Shown piece after piece: positions 46,431-57,867 of a DNA stretch of 64,000 nucleotides; the stretch's first letter is position 1, and every line of letters starts with the position of its first letter. Location: assembly GCA_004380135.1 (NCBI GenBank), contig QXCR01000047.1, positions 186,001 to 250,000 of the forward strand. Direction: 5' to 3'. The notes beneath the pieces are model-generated. The model did no database searches, was not told where the DNA came from, and saw nothing but the letters and a program-made list of their open reading frames with translations. Position numbers and translations under genes: made by a program. This DNA comes from Stemphylium vesicarium. Its lineage: Eukaryota; Ascomycota; Dothideomycetes; Pleosporales; Pleosporaceae.

Positions 46431-47388
46431 ATATGTCTTCTCACCACGACGCTTGCTTTGTATGACAAGGCGGGATGAGGATGGCTCTTGCACATTTTTG
46501 GGGTTTTTCTCAACCCGTATCTCAGACACGCCGTCACTTTTTTATTTTCCTTGCCTGGGTCATTTTGTATACCTGCTGCCTGCCAGTTTTCTTATATTTA
46601 GCATCATTCATGCCGCCTTGGTTCAAGCGGTACAAAAAACTTTTTTTTTTCCTTCCTTTATTCTGCTATTTTTCTGCTGTTATCGTCAAGAAATGATCGT
46701 CTCAATCTGGAGACCAGGTTTAGGGGGTGGAAGGCGGAGGGAATCTGTCATCTAGGTTGCATAGTCAGGTGTGTGGGTGAGGGTTACATATATTAGCATG
46801 GCGAGGGAAGCGGGGTGGAGGAAGGAGTTTTTTTGGATCATAAATGGGCTGCATATGGGTAATTGATATGGGAGAAAGATTTTGTGAGTAAGTGTGTGTG
46901 TGTGTGTGGTCTGGGTACCTACTTTACCATCTTTTTTTCTTTCTCTCGTCTGCGCTGGGAAGACAGACAGATTGATGACCAGTGGTCAGTTACCTTTTGT
47001 ATTTGTACGACTACGTCTTTTTTAAGTTAAACTTGGAATATCTGCTATAGACACATTACATATCATGTTCGTTCATTGGGGTTTTTTGTCTACTTTGTTG
47101 CGACTTGATATTATTGACGTTTAATATGGCAATGACGACACTTTGACTGCTACGCTATCCGCAAAAACGCCATTGACAGCGCCTTTCTTCCCACCCCACC
47201 CTCAAACCCGCAATGCTAAATTCAAATAAACAGTCGATATGTCGCTGGATACATTTGTGTATGATAAGAGGCTGTCAAACAAGCTTGATTAACATCCTCT
47301 ATCATGAAAAGGACGAATGGGGTCAGGACCAGTCCAGATTCTTTCCTTCTCTTCTCCTTATCTTGATTCTTGGCCCAAGGTGATCAGA
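46431..47388. other. convergent intergenic gap with GT microsatellite
   Basis: Contains T-rich sequence and a GT dinucleotide run near 46891-46908. No coding frame is supported; it is the 3' region of both flanking genes. Confidence 0.55.
46891..46908 (+). repeat. short GT microsatellite
   Basis: A simple dinucleotide repeat in non-coding sequence. Confidence 0.75.
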
Positions 47389-50300
47389 TCAAGCCTTCAG
47401 TCTCCGCTCTTCACAGCGCACACAAACAGGATCCTGCGTCTCGCCACGGAGGAAATACCTCCCGTCTTCAAACGGACCAGAGCACGTCTAAACCCAATAA
47501 AGTCAGTAAGGAATCCACAGGAAAAGGGGAGGGAATGTAAAGACTTACCACACAAACAAAGCACCCCACATGCCACTCCGCCCCAAGCGCCTTGACAACC
47601 GTATCCGTAACCGGTTTCCGACAGCCCTTGCACTTGGTACTGTACCGATGCGTATGACAGTTAACACACCAAGCATACCCATCCTTCTCCACAAAAGGTG
47701 TGGTGCTATCAAACGGATCGCCGCACTGCGCGCAGAAAAAGTGACCGGCGTGCCATTCGGCACCGCAAGCGACAATGACTTCGCCTTCAATGGGCGTCTT
47801 GCAGCTCTTGCATCGGGGAGAGAAGAGCTCGTGGAAATCAAGGTGGCAGTAGAAACGTGCGGATTCGTCGGTGCCGTCGTCGTATTCAAGACGCGCCATG
47901 TCTTCGGCTGTGGGGTGAGTGGGGAGGTAGGGGATGTCTTGGCCGGACAGTCGGGCGCGGATGCGCTCGACGCGCTCGGCGTGCTTGTTGGAGGGCTCCG
48001 GGTAGAAGGCTACGCATTCGAGGTGCTCACCGCATTGGTAGCATGCGAAGCATTCGGGGTGGAAGCGAGAGCCTGCTGCTGAGACGATGCGGCCTGCAAT
48101 GGGTAGGGCACATTGAGTGCAGAGGGCACCGGTGCGGACGGTAGTCGGCGTCCAGTGGGAACGATTGTTGCTAGTGCCGTTGTAGCTGTGGGATTTGTTG
48201 CCCGCATTTGGAACTGGCAGTGGCCGTGTGGAAGCTGCGGGTCCAAATTTAGGCGTGTTCACGTTGATTGAAGGAACGTTGTTGTTTCGTCCACGAGCGG
48301 AGGCGGAGGAATCATTGACAGATATTGTCGGGACGTCGGGGGTAACGTTGATAGAGGGCGCGGTAGATCCTCTTCTCAGCGCAGGCGTCTCATTCACTGA
48401 TATGCTGGGAATTGAAGGGGTGTTACTCCTAGACCCTCGGCTTGGGGCCGGCGATTCGTTGACAGAAATGCTTGGAGTCGGGGGAACATGGAATCTTGAA
48501 CCTCGATTGTTAATAGAGGATTCGCTGACTGATATAGACGGAACCTCATGTTCGGCTGAGACAGAAGGGGTTGTCATTCCTCGCCTCAAAACTGGTGACT
48601 CGTTGACTGAAATGCTCGGGACAGGCGGTGTGGGACCTGGGGACGGCCTACGAAAGCCTCGACTAGGAGGGCCATTAACAGATATCGATGGTGTCTCAGA
48701 GACGGAAATTGAAGGAATGGGTGGCGACGGTGTAGTCCGAGACCGTGCGGGAGAAGAATCGGGGGCGTTTATCGTGGGAATGGGGGTCACAGAAGGACGA
48801 GTCGGGATCTTGCCCTTTCTCAACGAACTGACGAGCGGGAGGGGTCGCGATGGTGCTGGAGAATCTTCATAGATACTGATAGTAGGCTTCTCAACATTAC
48901 CAATTCGTGGCGATGGAGCAGTATGACTAGAAGACACGCTGATCTGAGGAACCTCAGGTGGTCTCGGGGTGGTGTTTCGTTTAGGTATCTCAGGGGCCAG
49001 ACCGCTAGGAGCTTCAGCAACGTCGATTTCAGGGACTGAAGGTGGCCTTGGAGTGGTGTTTCTCTTGGGGATCTCCGCCGCTAGACTACGAGAAGATTCA
49101 GCAGGAATAGATGCGACATTTATCTCCGGAACAGAAGGTGGTTTGGGTGTAGTGTTTCGTTTGGGCACAGCTGGTGCTAGACCTGCAGTAGGAGCGCCAG
49201 GGGCCGTTGCAGCGTGCTGGAGGGGAGGTGGGCTAGGTTTGGACGGGCTCAAAGGACGTGGGGTGAGATCGGGAACCGCCGAAATTTCTTCCTTCATCTC
49301 GATGACGTTCCAGTCTTTCTTGAAAGAGACGATTGGCCGTCCTGGGGCATCAGAGACAGCGGTGGGAGTGGGTAGCTTTGGACTGCGATCCTTGAGGCGG
49401 AACCCAGTAGCAGCACGCAGCTCATCGCTTCTTATCTCCTTTCCATCCTTCATCTTCACCTCGGGCACATTCTCTGCGTCTGCCTTTGCCTTCTCAGCAG
49501 CCTTCACTTCGGCGGGGTTCAAAGTGTAGGCTGCGTTCCGCGATTGTGTAGGAGGGTTCTTCTGTATCTCATAGCGATCGAAGCGCTTCGTGGCTATAGC
49601 AGGATCGGTGTTTGAGCGCACCATTGGATTGCCCTTGATGGATTGGAAGCGCATGAAGGGATTACGTCTTATTCCTAGCGGTAGCTTCTCAGATTTCGGT
49701 GGTTCGGCGGCGACGGGTGTAGGGGCGGGAGCAGGCGGTGCTTCTTCTTCGGGCTCTTCGTAGATCTGGTCGTTTGGATTCTGGAACAGACTCCCACTGG
49801 TGGTGCGTCTAGGGCCGCTGCTTCTCCGCCGTTGCTTGAAGTCGGGCAGATCCGAGATGGCTTTGGCTAGTGCTGGTGACTCGCCCTTTTTGTTCTTGAT
49901 GTCAGAGGTGGCCGCGACAGACGTATCGGTGTTTCCTCCAGGCCCGTTGCTCTGTAAGCTGCTACTCCTGCTCCCTGAGGCGGCGCTCCCCATGGAATGT
50001 CGCTTCCGCAACTTGGAATTGGCCCGTTGCAGATCTTGATCCTTCGCTTCGACGCTCCGACTCCTCTGCGCACTACCCTTGCTGGCCAGACCGGGATAGG
50101 AGTAGGGCGCATTCGGATTGTTTTCTGTGGCGTGAGGATTGCAATGCTTCCAGACCAGCTCGGCAGCTTCGTCTCGTGCGGCCTCGTATATCTTTCCCTC
50201 TTTTGCAAGTTCTAGATCCTCCATGGACATGCGTATAGCGCGGGCTTCATCCTGCTCCGCCTGCCGCTGTTCGCTCTGGCGGTATATCATGCTCGGTGTC

Positions 50301-50745
50301 CGCGGCTGTGAATCCGATCGTGAATGCTCCCGTCCGCGCGGTGCTGGTACCAGGGGCCTTCCCGGACCTGTTCGCATATCTTCGAGGCTCGCCTTGGACG
50401 TATTACGGTTATGCGACTTTGGCTCGTGCGAGGGGGAAGGGCGGGCATCGGCGTCGATGACGGGATCTGTAAAGGTGCGCTGCAGCGGAGACACGCCAGA
50501 CGAGTCGGATAGTCGGTTATTCGACCTGCTCGACCATGTATTGAAATGTGCAGGTGCAGGACGGGCTCCGGTCGGGCGGGCGGGGCGATTTGTGCGTAGG
50601 TCTTGGAGATAGCTCTCTACACGCCAAAAGTCAGTCTCCCGGTCCAACTGCACCTCCCTCAGTGTTTCTTACTCATTTGCGATGGCGAGTAATACGCTCC
50701 TGGCCCTGGCGATGAGGCGCCTTCCCGTTCCTTGGGTGCGAACAT
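47389..50745 (-). CDS. paxillin-like LIM-domain protein (PaxB/Pxl1 type)
   Basis: Exons 50673-50745, 47549-50616 and 47389-47487 on the complement give 1079 residues. The short first exon encodes MFAPKEREGASSPGPGAYYS and joins exon 2 through a 56-nt intron; the last exon completes LIM3 with CSGPFEDGRYFLRG and ends CVRCEERRLKA. Three C-terminal LIM domains begin at CTQC (857), CKSC (960) and CKGC (1020); LIM1 has a ~45-residue insertion. The first 850 residues are disordered and carry two repeat families: three copies of a PKRNTTPRPPSVPEI unit and about seven of a PSISVNESP unit. LIM domains bind two zinc ions each and mediate protein contacts. Fungal relatives (yeast Pxl1, Aspergillus PaxB) act at sites of polarised growth and septation. 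The PaxB/Pxl1 relation is inferred from architecture. Confidence 0.9.
48310..49210 (-). repeat. degenerate coding repeats in LIM protein
   Basis: Within the LIM gene, on the minus strand, the DNA encodes successive imperfect units. Toward the protein's N-terminus (right) there are three PKRNTTPxPPxVPxIxV units, toward the C-terminal side about seven PSISVNESP-like units, usually followed by a Ser/Arg-rich RG spacer. Codons differ between units, so these are old repeats, not recent slippage. Boundaries are approximate. Confidence 0.75.
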
Positions 50746-51477
50746 TCTCGATGCGCGCTCGGGTCGGTGTTTACTGCTCTATTTGTTCCGTGAAAAGTGG
50801 CCGTGGTTGAACGTAAGCGTGACGGGGCGTTGATTAGATAGGCGGGTGAATTGAACGATACTCGAAGAATAGAAAGATAACTGCACGATCCAAAGCGACA
50901 GATAAGCGGTGGGCGTGTGGTTGAGGTGCTGCACATAGCTTGTCGCCATTCGCTGGTTTCCTATGGCAACTGAAGGTGTGACGTCCTGACCGCTCCCACC
51001 AAGGCATCCCTGCTCAGCCGCATCGTCCCCGCATCTTCAGGGTCTCCATGTTGAGCAATCGTCGTCTAGATTGCGAATCAATATTTTGCCACAAGCACAT
51101 TGGCCTGGTAGATGCGTCTCCACCGTGTCTATGCGTTCGCGCTATTCAATTCGAGCTTAACACTATCGACCACCGACGTCCGCGACTCATCATCTACTTG
51201 GCTTTTGCCAAAAAGCATTCAAGCCATAATTCGCTACTGTGGGCGGTGTGTCCTTGAAACAAACAGTGTTTCCATCTAGCAGAGTGACTAGTATTGAATG
51301 ACGAAACCATCTAATGCAAGCAACCGTATCATGAAAGCGGCACATATCAGCCACAGCATTCTAGTCTGCAGCAGACATGCCACCGAGCCCGAAAATAAAC
51401 CAAAGCGAAAGTGGGTATCCAGCTCTACAACAAAAAGCGCCAAGTCATCATATCCCGTCCCCGATCTGTGCACAGGC
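50746..51477. other. intergenic gap
   Basis: Upstream region of the LIM gene and 3' region of the second zinc-cluster regulator. Nothing else recognised. Confidence 0.5.
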
Positions 51478-54380
51478 TCATCTTGCGCCAGACGCATGTC
51501 TTTGCCCGTCGTGTGTATGGCCGACTGAATCCCATCCCATCGTCACACTTTCCAGCATCGAGTCCCACGATGCATCCGCCATTGGCGTCATTCCCGTCCC
51601 AGCATTAAGCGCTGCATAGTCCCATTCATTGCCCATCGCAAATGCGTCGCTGAAACCCTCGTTCCCTATGTTACCAGAGGTGCCAAAAGTGTTGGCCGGA
51701 AAGGCCTCACTGGCCGACATGGCGCCGGGAAAAGCAGCAGCAGCGCCAGGCTGCATGCCAGAGTACGGCGTCTTCGGCGATGCTCGATATGGAAGGCGGC
51801 TATTGTTTGGCTGGCCGGGTGAATAAGAAGAATGGGATGTCGAGCCACCGCGTGATTGTGAACTTATCGTCGCAGGGCTTGGGTGGTCGACGCTCCTGTC
51901 ACCTCCAGAGAGATCCATCTCGTTTCCGTCGTGGAAAGCAAACCCGCCAGGTGTAAAATCATGAGTTCCTCCGTTGCCGAAATCTGCCCGTGACGAGGCC
52001 TGTGGCGCCATAAAAGAGGCGTTTTGTGTGTGCAGGTCGATGCTGTTTACGTTGGTGAGATGGAATGGTGGGCCCGGTGTACTATTTGAGTACTGTGTGC
52101 TTGCCATTGGAGCAGTAGTCGCTGGCTCTTCATTTCCAAATGTATTGATGGGTGTGTTCGAACTTTGTGAGTCGGAGACGTTGACAACGGGACTACGCCA
52201 TGAAGGGTCAGAACAGACTGGGACGGCAATAGGCTATTAAAAAGAATGGTCAGCAAACTTACGATGCGCATCCGCTGATTGGAACTCGATATCGCTCGCC
52301 AATTCTATCACTCACTCCCTGGAGAGACTTCGGGTTCTGACTCACTTTGCTTGTGGGCGTCATAAATGAGTTCCGCCCCATATTCTTGATGCCTGCGCTT
52401 TCCAAGTCGAGGTCTAACTGAACCAAAAAGGAATCCGTAAGCGGGTTCTTTCGACGGAGAGCATGCATGGCCTGCAGTAGAAATTGTAAAGAAGAACTCA
52501 TTTGTTGGTCTTTTGGCCGTGTCTTGAGGTACTGGACAAACACTCTTGCTGCCACGTAGACACAGAAAGATATGAAAGGGTTCATCTAGTCAAGTCAATT
52601 CAAGCTGCGCGTTCGACTCCATCTGATGATAACTTACTGCGCCAAGATCCATGTGGCTAATCAACCGCATAACGCTAGCAATTTCCGCTGCCGCTGTTAC
52701 ACATCGGATCTTGCTTTCGTTGCTGACGCTGGCTGGAAGTCGGTATTTGTCAGCCTTGAAGATTGCTGCTTGGTGAAGACAAATTGCTGAAGTATGGATG
52801 CACATATTGGTAAATACGACGTTGGGATCTGCAAGACCAGAGGGTAGCCGCAGATGATCAGGTAGGCCCAAGGATGTCTGGAGAAGTATGTGCTCGATGC
52901 CACGGTGGCGACTCCAGAACCCACCGTTGATGTCGTCGTCATTGTCGTCGGCTCCAGGCCTATGGAGATGGAGGAGATTGCGGCCGAACATTGTTGCTGT
53001 CAAAACGATTCCCCCGAATGATTGAAGACTCGACGCGCCATTGGGTTGCAGCACTTGTTCCAATGATCCTGTAGGCATTGGGATGCTTTTCTCAAACGCT
53101 TCTTCGCTTGCTGGTAAATTTGTCATGATCTGTGATAACGTTAGTTTCGTTTGGATATAGCAGGCCTAGATTGCTGCCTACGTCTCGTTCATCAATAGTC
53201 ATTGGCCAGCCAGTACCAATACTTGCGTAGCGGTCGACACAGAAACACATCCAAAATGTCCTACGACGTTCCTCCCGCTCCGTCCAATCTTTCGGTGGAG
53301 GCAGACATTGTTTCACATCCAGACCAACCCCATCCAAGCGATGGAGCTGCATCATCTGCGCAAGCCGAACGGCCCTACCGGCGGACATCCATGCTCTTGG
53401 GAAGTACATATTCTTGAACTCGTACGTGCATGTCAAGACCCATGTCTGGCAATGGGCAATCGAAATGGTCGACTCTCCATGCCCTCTCATCTCGTCCAAT
53501 TGCGCGTACTTCCTCGCTCTTTGATAGAAGTGGTGCTGAAGCCCTTCAAATTTGTCGGCAACTGATGCTGCGAGAGTCCACATGATGTATCGCAGGCAAA
53601 TCGGTGGCCGCATATGTGGGGCGAGATTCAAGGCTGCCATAAATCGTGGTCTATGTATGAGAGGCGTCGTAGGATGGATTTTAGAAAAGTAGATTTGGTA
53701 TCTGCCGTGTGTTAGCAATATTCTCAAACGAAACACAGTCTTCACACAATTCATCTGTGACTTCTTGTGGTGGCAGAGGTTCCTCTAGCCCAAGCCCTAT
53801 CATATTCCATGACTGCCCTGCGTCTTGTCCAGTCGCTCCAGCATTCTGGAATGGTGGTGTATCATGCGCCTGTGAGCCGCTGGTCCGTGTTGGGGCAGCT
53901 GGACGTGTATTCGGAGAATCACCAGCATTCGGTAATGCGGAACTTATTGTGTTTGCGACATATGCGGATGCGGAATCCTGGTATGTTGCCTCTTTGCTTG
54001 CATTGGTCGTGTCATGAGTCTTGAGCAAGGTCTCTACTTGTTCTGGAAAGCGTAGGTTAGTAGAAATAGCCGCAGGCTGAATGTACCCACTTACGCAGCC
54101 GTTGTTCGAGCAGCTTCACATAACCACGCTTCGGCCCGCTTTTCTTCCTGACTTCATCGTAGGCGCAATCATGCGACAATCGTTTACACGTGGAGCATGT
54201 TGGTCGGGCACCGTCACATCGCAGCTTCCTCTTCCTACACAGGACGCATGCGATCCTCTTGGCCTTACTGGGGTTTTCTTGTTGCGTGTCCTGCTCGTTT
54301 GCATTGTTTGAATCTTGTGGTTGTTGTGACAAATCGTTAAAGAAGCCCTCATCTGGCGATTCGGATCCGTTGTGCGACAT
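51478..54380 (-). CDS. Zn(II)2Cys6 transcription factor with fungal-TF homology domain
   Basis: Six exons on the complement: 54095-54380, 53748-54042, 53702-boundary exon 53182-53701, 52638-53129, 52346-52585 and 51478-52233; 862 residues. Residues 45-72 are the zinc cluster (CVLCRKRKLRC...C-x2-C-x6-C), followed by the linker KKSGPKRGYVKLLEQRLQQV, a short coiled-coil dimerisation element completed by the first splice. The central fungal_trans-type domain includes ELYQIYFSKIHPTTPLIHRP, RYIMWTLAASV, RRRTFWMCFCVDRYASIGTG and DERDIMTNLPASEEAFE, each spanning or abutting spliced junctions. The C-terminal ~250 residues are Ser/Pro/Gly/Asn-rich and could activate. Introns are 46-52 nt except the last (112 nt). 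The donor of the second intron (GTGTGA) is the only one that keeps frame. Regulatory target unknown. Confidence 0.9.
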
Positions 54381-55761
54381 ATTCTCGTGGTGGTTATGTG
54401 TGTTCCGGTGCTCTAGGACGACGATGATGGGCGCTGGGCCAGACGAATTCCCCCCCGCGTAAGCACGGCTCAGGCAGATTAAGAGGATCCAAAGGCCAGC
54501 AAAACCTCTGGCTCGAGAATAAAGTCCAGACCAAATATCACGTCGGCGGTATAACGGTCGCTTCAGCCCAGGGTATCGTGGTGAGTGAAAGGGACCTTGC
54601 GCATGCGTTGGTAGGCATCAATGATTTAGCACGAGCACTACAGGTGTCGCAAAATAGGGTGATGTAGAAGCAAGAAGCTGGAGCTCTGCAGGCTAATGAA
54701 CGTTGGATAGCCCATGACTGAAAGGCGTTCTTCCGTATGGTCTCCGCCTGCATGGTCGTCCGCAAGACGTGCTTCCCCAAGCGTGTCATGCACACGTTGA
54801 ACATCTGGACTAATTCTAGCGGCTCTCCCGACCTGCCCGCCAGACTACCACCAAGACGCCCCGCTGGCAGTTCAGTAGCTGGCAATCATACTGCTTCTGT
54901 GCAACGACAGGCCTACATTACCTACCAAGGTATGCCTCTCTCAGTCCCTTGCCGTGCCGCATTTAACGCATCAATTAGGCAAGCATATGCATACGGTTTT
55001 GCTATGCAGGTGCGTGAGACGCAGCAATGTGGAGCTTCGTTTAGGCCCAAGGTATGCTGATGCGACCGATCTACGCGAAGCATCTTTGTGTCATCCCATA
55101 AGTGTGGCACGGTTGGTGCTAGACCAGGATCTCGGCGCGTCTCCTGGTCGCACCAGTAGTAATCATAAATTGTATGGACATGTATCCGTTTTGAGCGTGT
55201 GAGAGAGCAGGTCCACTCGTTCTTCCGAGTGTTTCATCCTACCTAGGTGTCATCACGTACATGGAATATTTGGTAACGTTAGTTGGCCATGTCATGTTGT
55301 TTACAGTCGCAGTGCTTTGCGAGAGTGTTATTTTGAGTCATGATGAGGCTGTTAGTGACCCAGAGTGAATGCGCCCGAAAGTACCGCCGATACATTGCAA
55401 GGATCGTGCAGTCTGACAAAACGTGGACCCTAATTGAATCAACGACGAAAAATCTAGAGGAGATTGGCGCAGTGCTTCAGCATAGTTTCGGTAGTAAGAT
55501 GATCTGTCAGCTTGGCATTTGGCGGTGTAAGTAGAGCCATTAGCATAAGGCAGGTCTGGTGACGAGATTAGCCCAGGAGTAAGGACACTGGGTCAGCGCG
55601 ACCCTTGAAGACACGAAGTCATTTGCTACAATTCGAACTTTTGAAATTTGTCGAGAAGAATCATGATTGTGTATAGCATTGTACATTCATAGGCATGAAG
55701 CATGGCGCTACTATGAGTTATAATACAATGTGAACTAGGGTACATGTATACAGGTCTTGCT
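54381..55761. other. 1.4 kb gene-free region
   Basis: Promoter side of the zinc-cluster regulator and 3' side of MRPL2. Frames of up to 115 codons on both strands overlap one another and carry no domain. No repeat or RNA gene recognised. Confidence 0.5.
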
Positions 55762-56939
55762 TTACTTGGACCTGCGCTTTCCCTGGTTACGTGGTCGGTC
55801 TTGAACAAGGAAGGTATGCTTGTTCCTCTTGTGCCTTGTCTTGTAGCCTCCCTTTGCTGGAGTTCCCCATGGGCTGACGGGGTGCACGTTACCCTTTGAC
55901 TTACCACGACCACCACCGTGGGGATGATCGGCTGTGGAGCGTTAGGGAACTGCGAAGTGTGACTAGACTGGGTGGGGTACTGACCTGCGTTCATGGCAAG
56001 ACCACGGACTTCGGGTCGCTTTCCTAGCCACCGTGAACGTCCAGCCTTTCCGAGAGATGCAAAGTGCGATTGGGGGTTGCTGGCAACGCCAATGGTGCAG
56101 CATGCGTCGGCGCTGACCTTGCGAATTTCGCCACTCTGTAATCGAATGATGACATGCTTGATCTCTGTGTTGGTGCCCTTCTCCACCTCTTCCTTGTTCA
56201 CAATGATGGCATATGTGCCTGCACTGCGGCAGAAGACACCTCCGCCCTGGTTCTTTGACCCGACGTTGTAGACTTGCGAGCCCAGCGGTACCATGTGGAT
56301 AGGCAGGCAGTTACCCCGCGCTGCCGTCTTTGCAGCTAGCATACCGGGATCGATACCACCACCCATACTGGCAATGAGCTCCTTGGGAATACCGCTCCTG
56401 TAGCTCTCGACCTCGTCTCCCGCCCGCATGCCATCTGCGGCGACGATGTACGACTTCTCGCCAGTTGCCACGCGGGTGATGAGGGCCAGATGCGAGCTCC
56501 GGTTGGGGTCGTATTCTATCCTCTCCACAATGTGCTTGCCTGGCAAGTAGCGCTTGTAGTCAACAATCCGTATCCGCCTCTTGTGGCCGCCACCCCTGTG
56601 CCTCACGGTGACTCTCCCTGTGTTGTTCCTTCCTCCCAGGTGCTGTCCCTTGCGCGCAATGGTGAGCTTGAGGTATGGTCGTCCCTTCCACAAATGGTCG
56701 TTCACGGGCCGCTTGAGATGCCGCAGACCGGGCGTCCGCGGCTTGTATGTGCGCAGGGGGATGAATTTCTCCTTTCGAGTGCCTTCTTGTTTCAGGATAC
56801 CAGCGTCGGCGGCGACGGTAGGCTGTATCGACGGCGGCGGCTTAACGTCGATGGCTTGGACCTGTGCGTAGGTGCGGGCAGACAGCAGCGCCCTGCCCAG
56901 CCGCGAGGGCTGGAAGCGACATATCCGGGGCTGCAGCAT
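55762..56939 (-). CDS. RML2: mitochondrial large-subunit ribosomal protein L2 (bL2m)
   Basis: Exons 55985-56939 and 55762-55931 on the complement give 374 residues. The N-terminus (MLQPRICRFQPSRLGRALLS) is a basic presequence suited to mitochondrial import. The L2 core follows: FIPLRTYKPRTPGLRH, GGRNNTGRVTVRHRGGGHKR, IEYDPNRSSHLALITR, RSAGTYAIIV, EIRKVSADACCTIG. The 53-nt intron falls just before the catalytic-centre-proximal loop ADHPHGGGRGKSKGN, which contains the histidine conserved in all L2 proteins and lies near the peptidyl-transferase centre. Without splicing the reading runs on to a longer, aberrant C-terminus that lacks this loop. It ends RNQGKRRSK. Divergent from cyclin B. Confidence 0.97.
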
Positions 56940-57867
56940 CTTGTCCTGTTATGCTGATGTGGCCGCGGGCCTTTGATGCGTCGCGGCGATACAATGGGCT
57001 GCTGGGCTGGCTGCGGGATGGCGTGCAGCTGTTTGCCATGTCACGAATAATTCTCAAACCGGCCGCAATTGGGCTAGTGCAACCCGGGGTGGGCCGCCGG
57101 GCTTCCTGGCTAAGTGCTGCAAGGCGCGATGTCCCAGCAACAACGGGTGTCTGCCCTCTTGCCCCCATCACAACACGCTATTTTACCCTCGCCCTCACTG
57201 CGCTGCACCTTCCGAGCCTCTCTCTCACCATCTTCGCGTCGCGCCATCTGCTCGCCGTCTCCCTCACCGGCTCCAAGAACGCGTTGGGTCACGGGATTCT
57301 TCCAGGTAAGTTCACAGACGCGCCTGTGGGGCGTGCACTGTTGCCCTCTGCCAGCCTCGAATGCGATTTTGGCGCGTGGGACGTGGAAGCCAAGCTAGCC
57401 GCCCTCGCTCAAAACACACAACATACCCTCTCTGCTTCCCACAACACACCTTGGTGCACCACCTTCCCTCGACCTCTCCACTTCCCTTCTTGTGCACGTT
57501 GTAGCTGGACCTCTACCCCGTCCACTCAATTACCACTCCGTCGCGCTCCAAGGGTTCGTCTCCCACTCTCACCCGTCACGTCGCCGTCACCCAGCATCCC
57601 ATCGAGCGTGTCAGATCTGTCAGCATTCGCGAGCATCCAACGTGCATCACCCAGGCAGCCTCGTGCACACCTCCCACGCCTTTTGGTGCTCGTATGCTGT
57701 CGGCCTGCACACGCCAGACGCGCCCTGTTGGAAGCTCCACCGAACTCTGCTAACACGCCCAAACAGTGTATCAAAACAAGTCATACATACGCCATTACAC
57801 CCTTCAAATATATTCGAGCACCTGGATACCTCTCTAGCCTTGAACAGCATACATAATATTGCTTGCA
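56940..57867. promoter_or_regulatory. divergent promoter region of RML2 and cyclin B
   Basis: 928 bp between the two start codons. From about 57170 the plus strand becomes CT-rich, typical of leaders of highly expressed fungal genes. A long open plus-strand frame spans it (56864-57856) but has low-complexity Ser/Pro/Arg/Leu composition. An ATG at 57492 could start an upstream ORF overlapping the cyclin start. Confidence 0.5.

Noticed and set aside
56864..57856. 330-codon plus-strand frame over the RML2/cyclin B promoter
   Set aside because: Begins antisense inside RML2 and runs through CT-rich leader; Ser/Pro/Leu/Arg-rich low-complexity product with no domain, ending just before the cyclin ATG.
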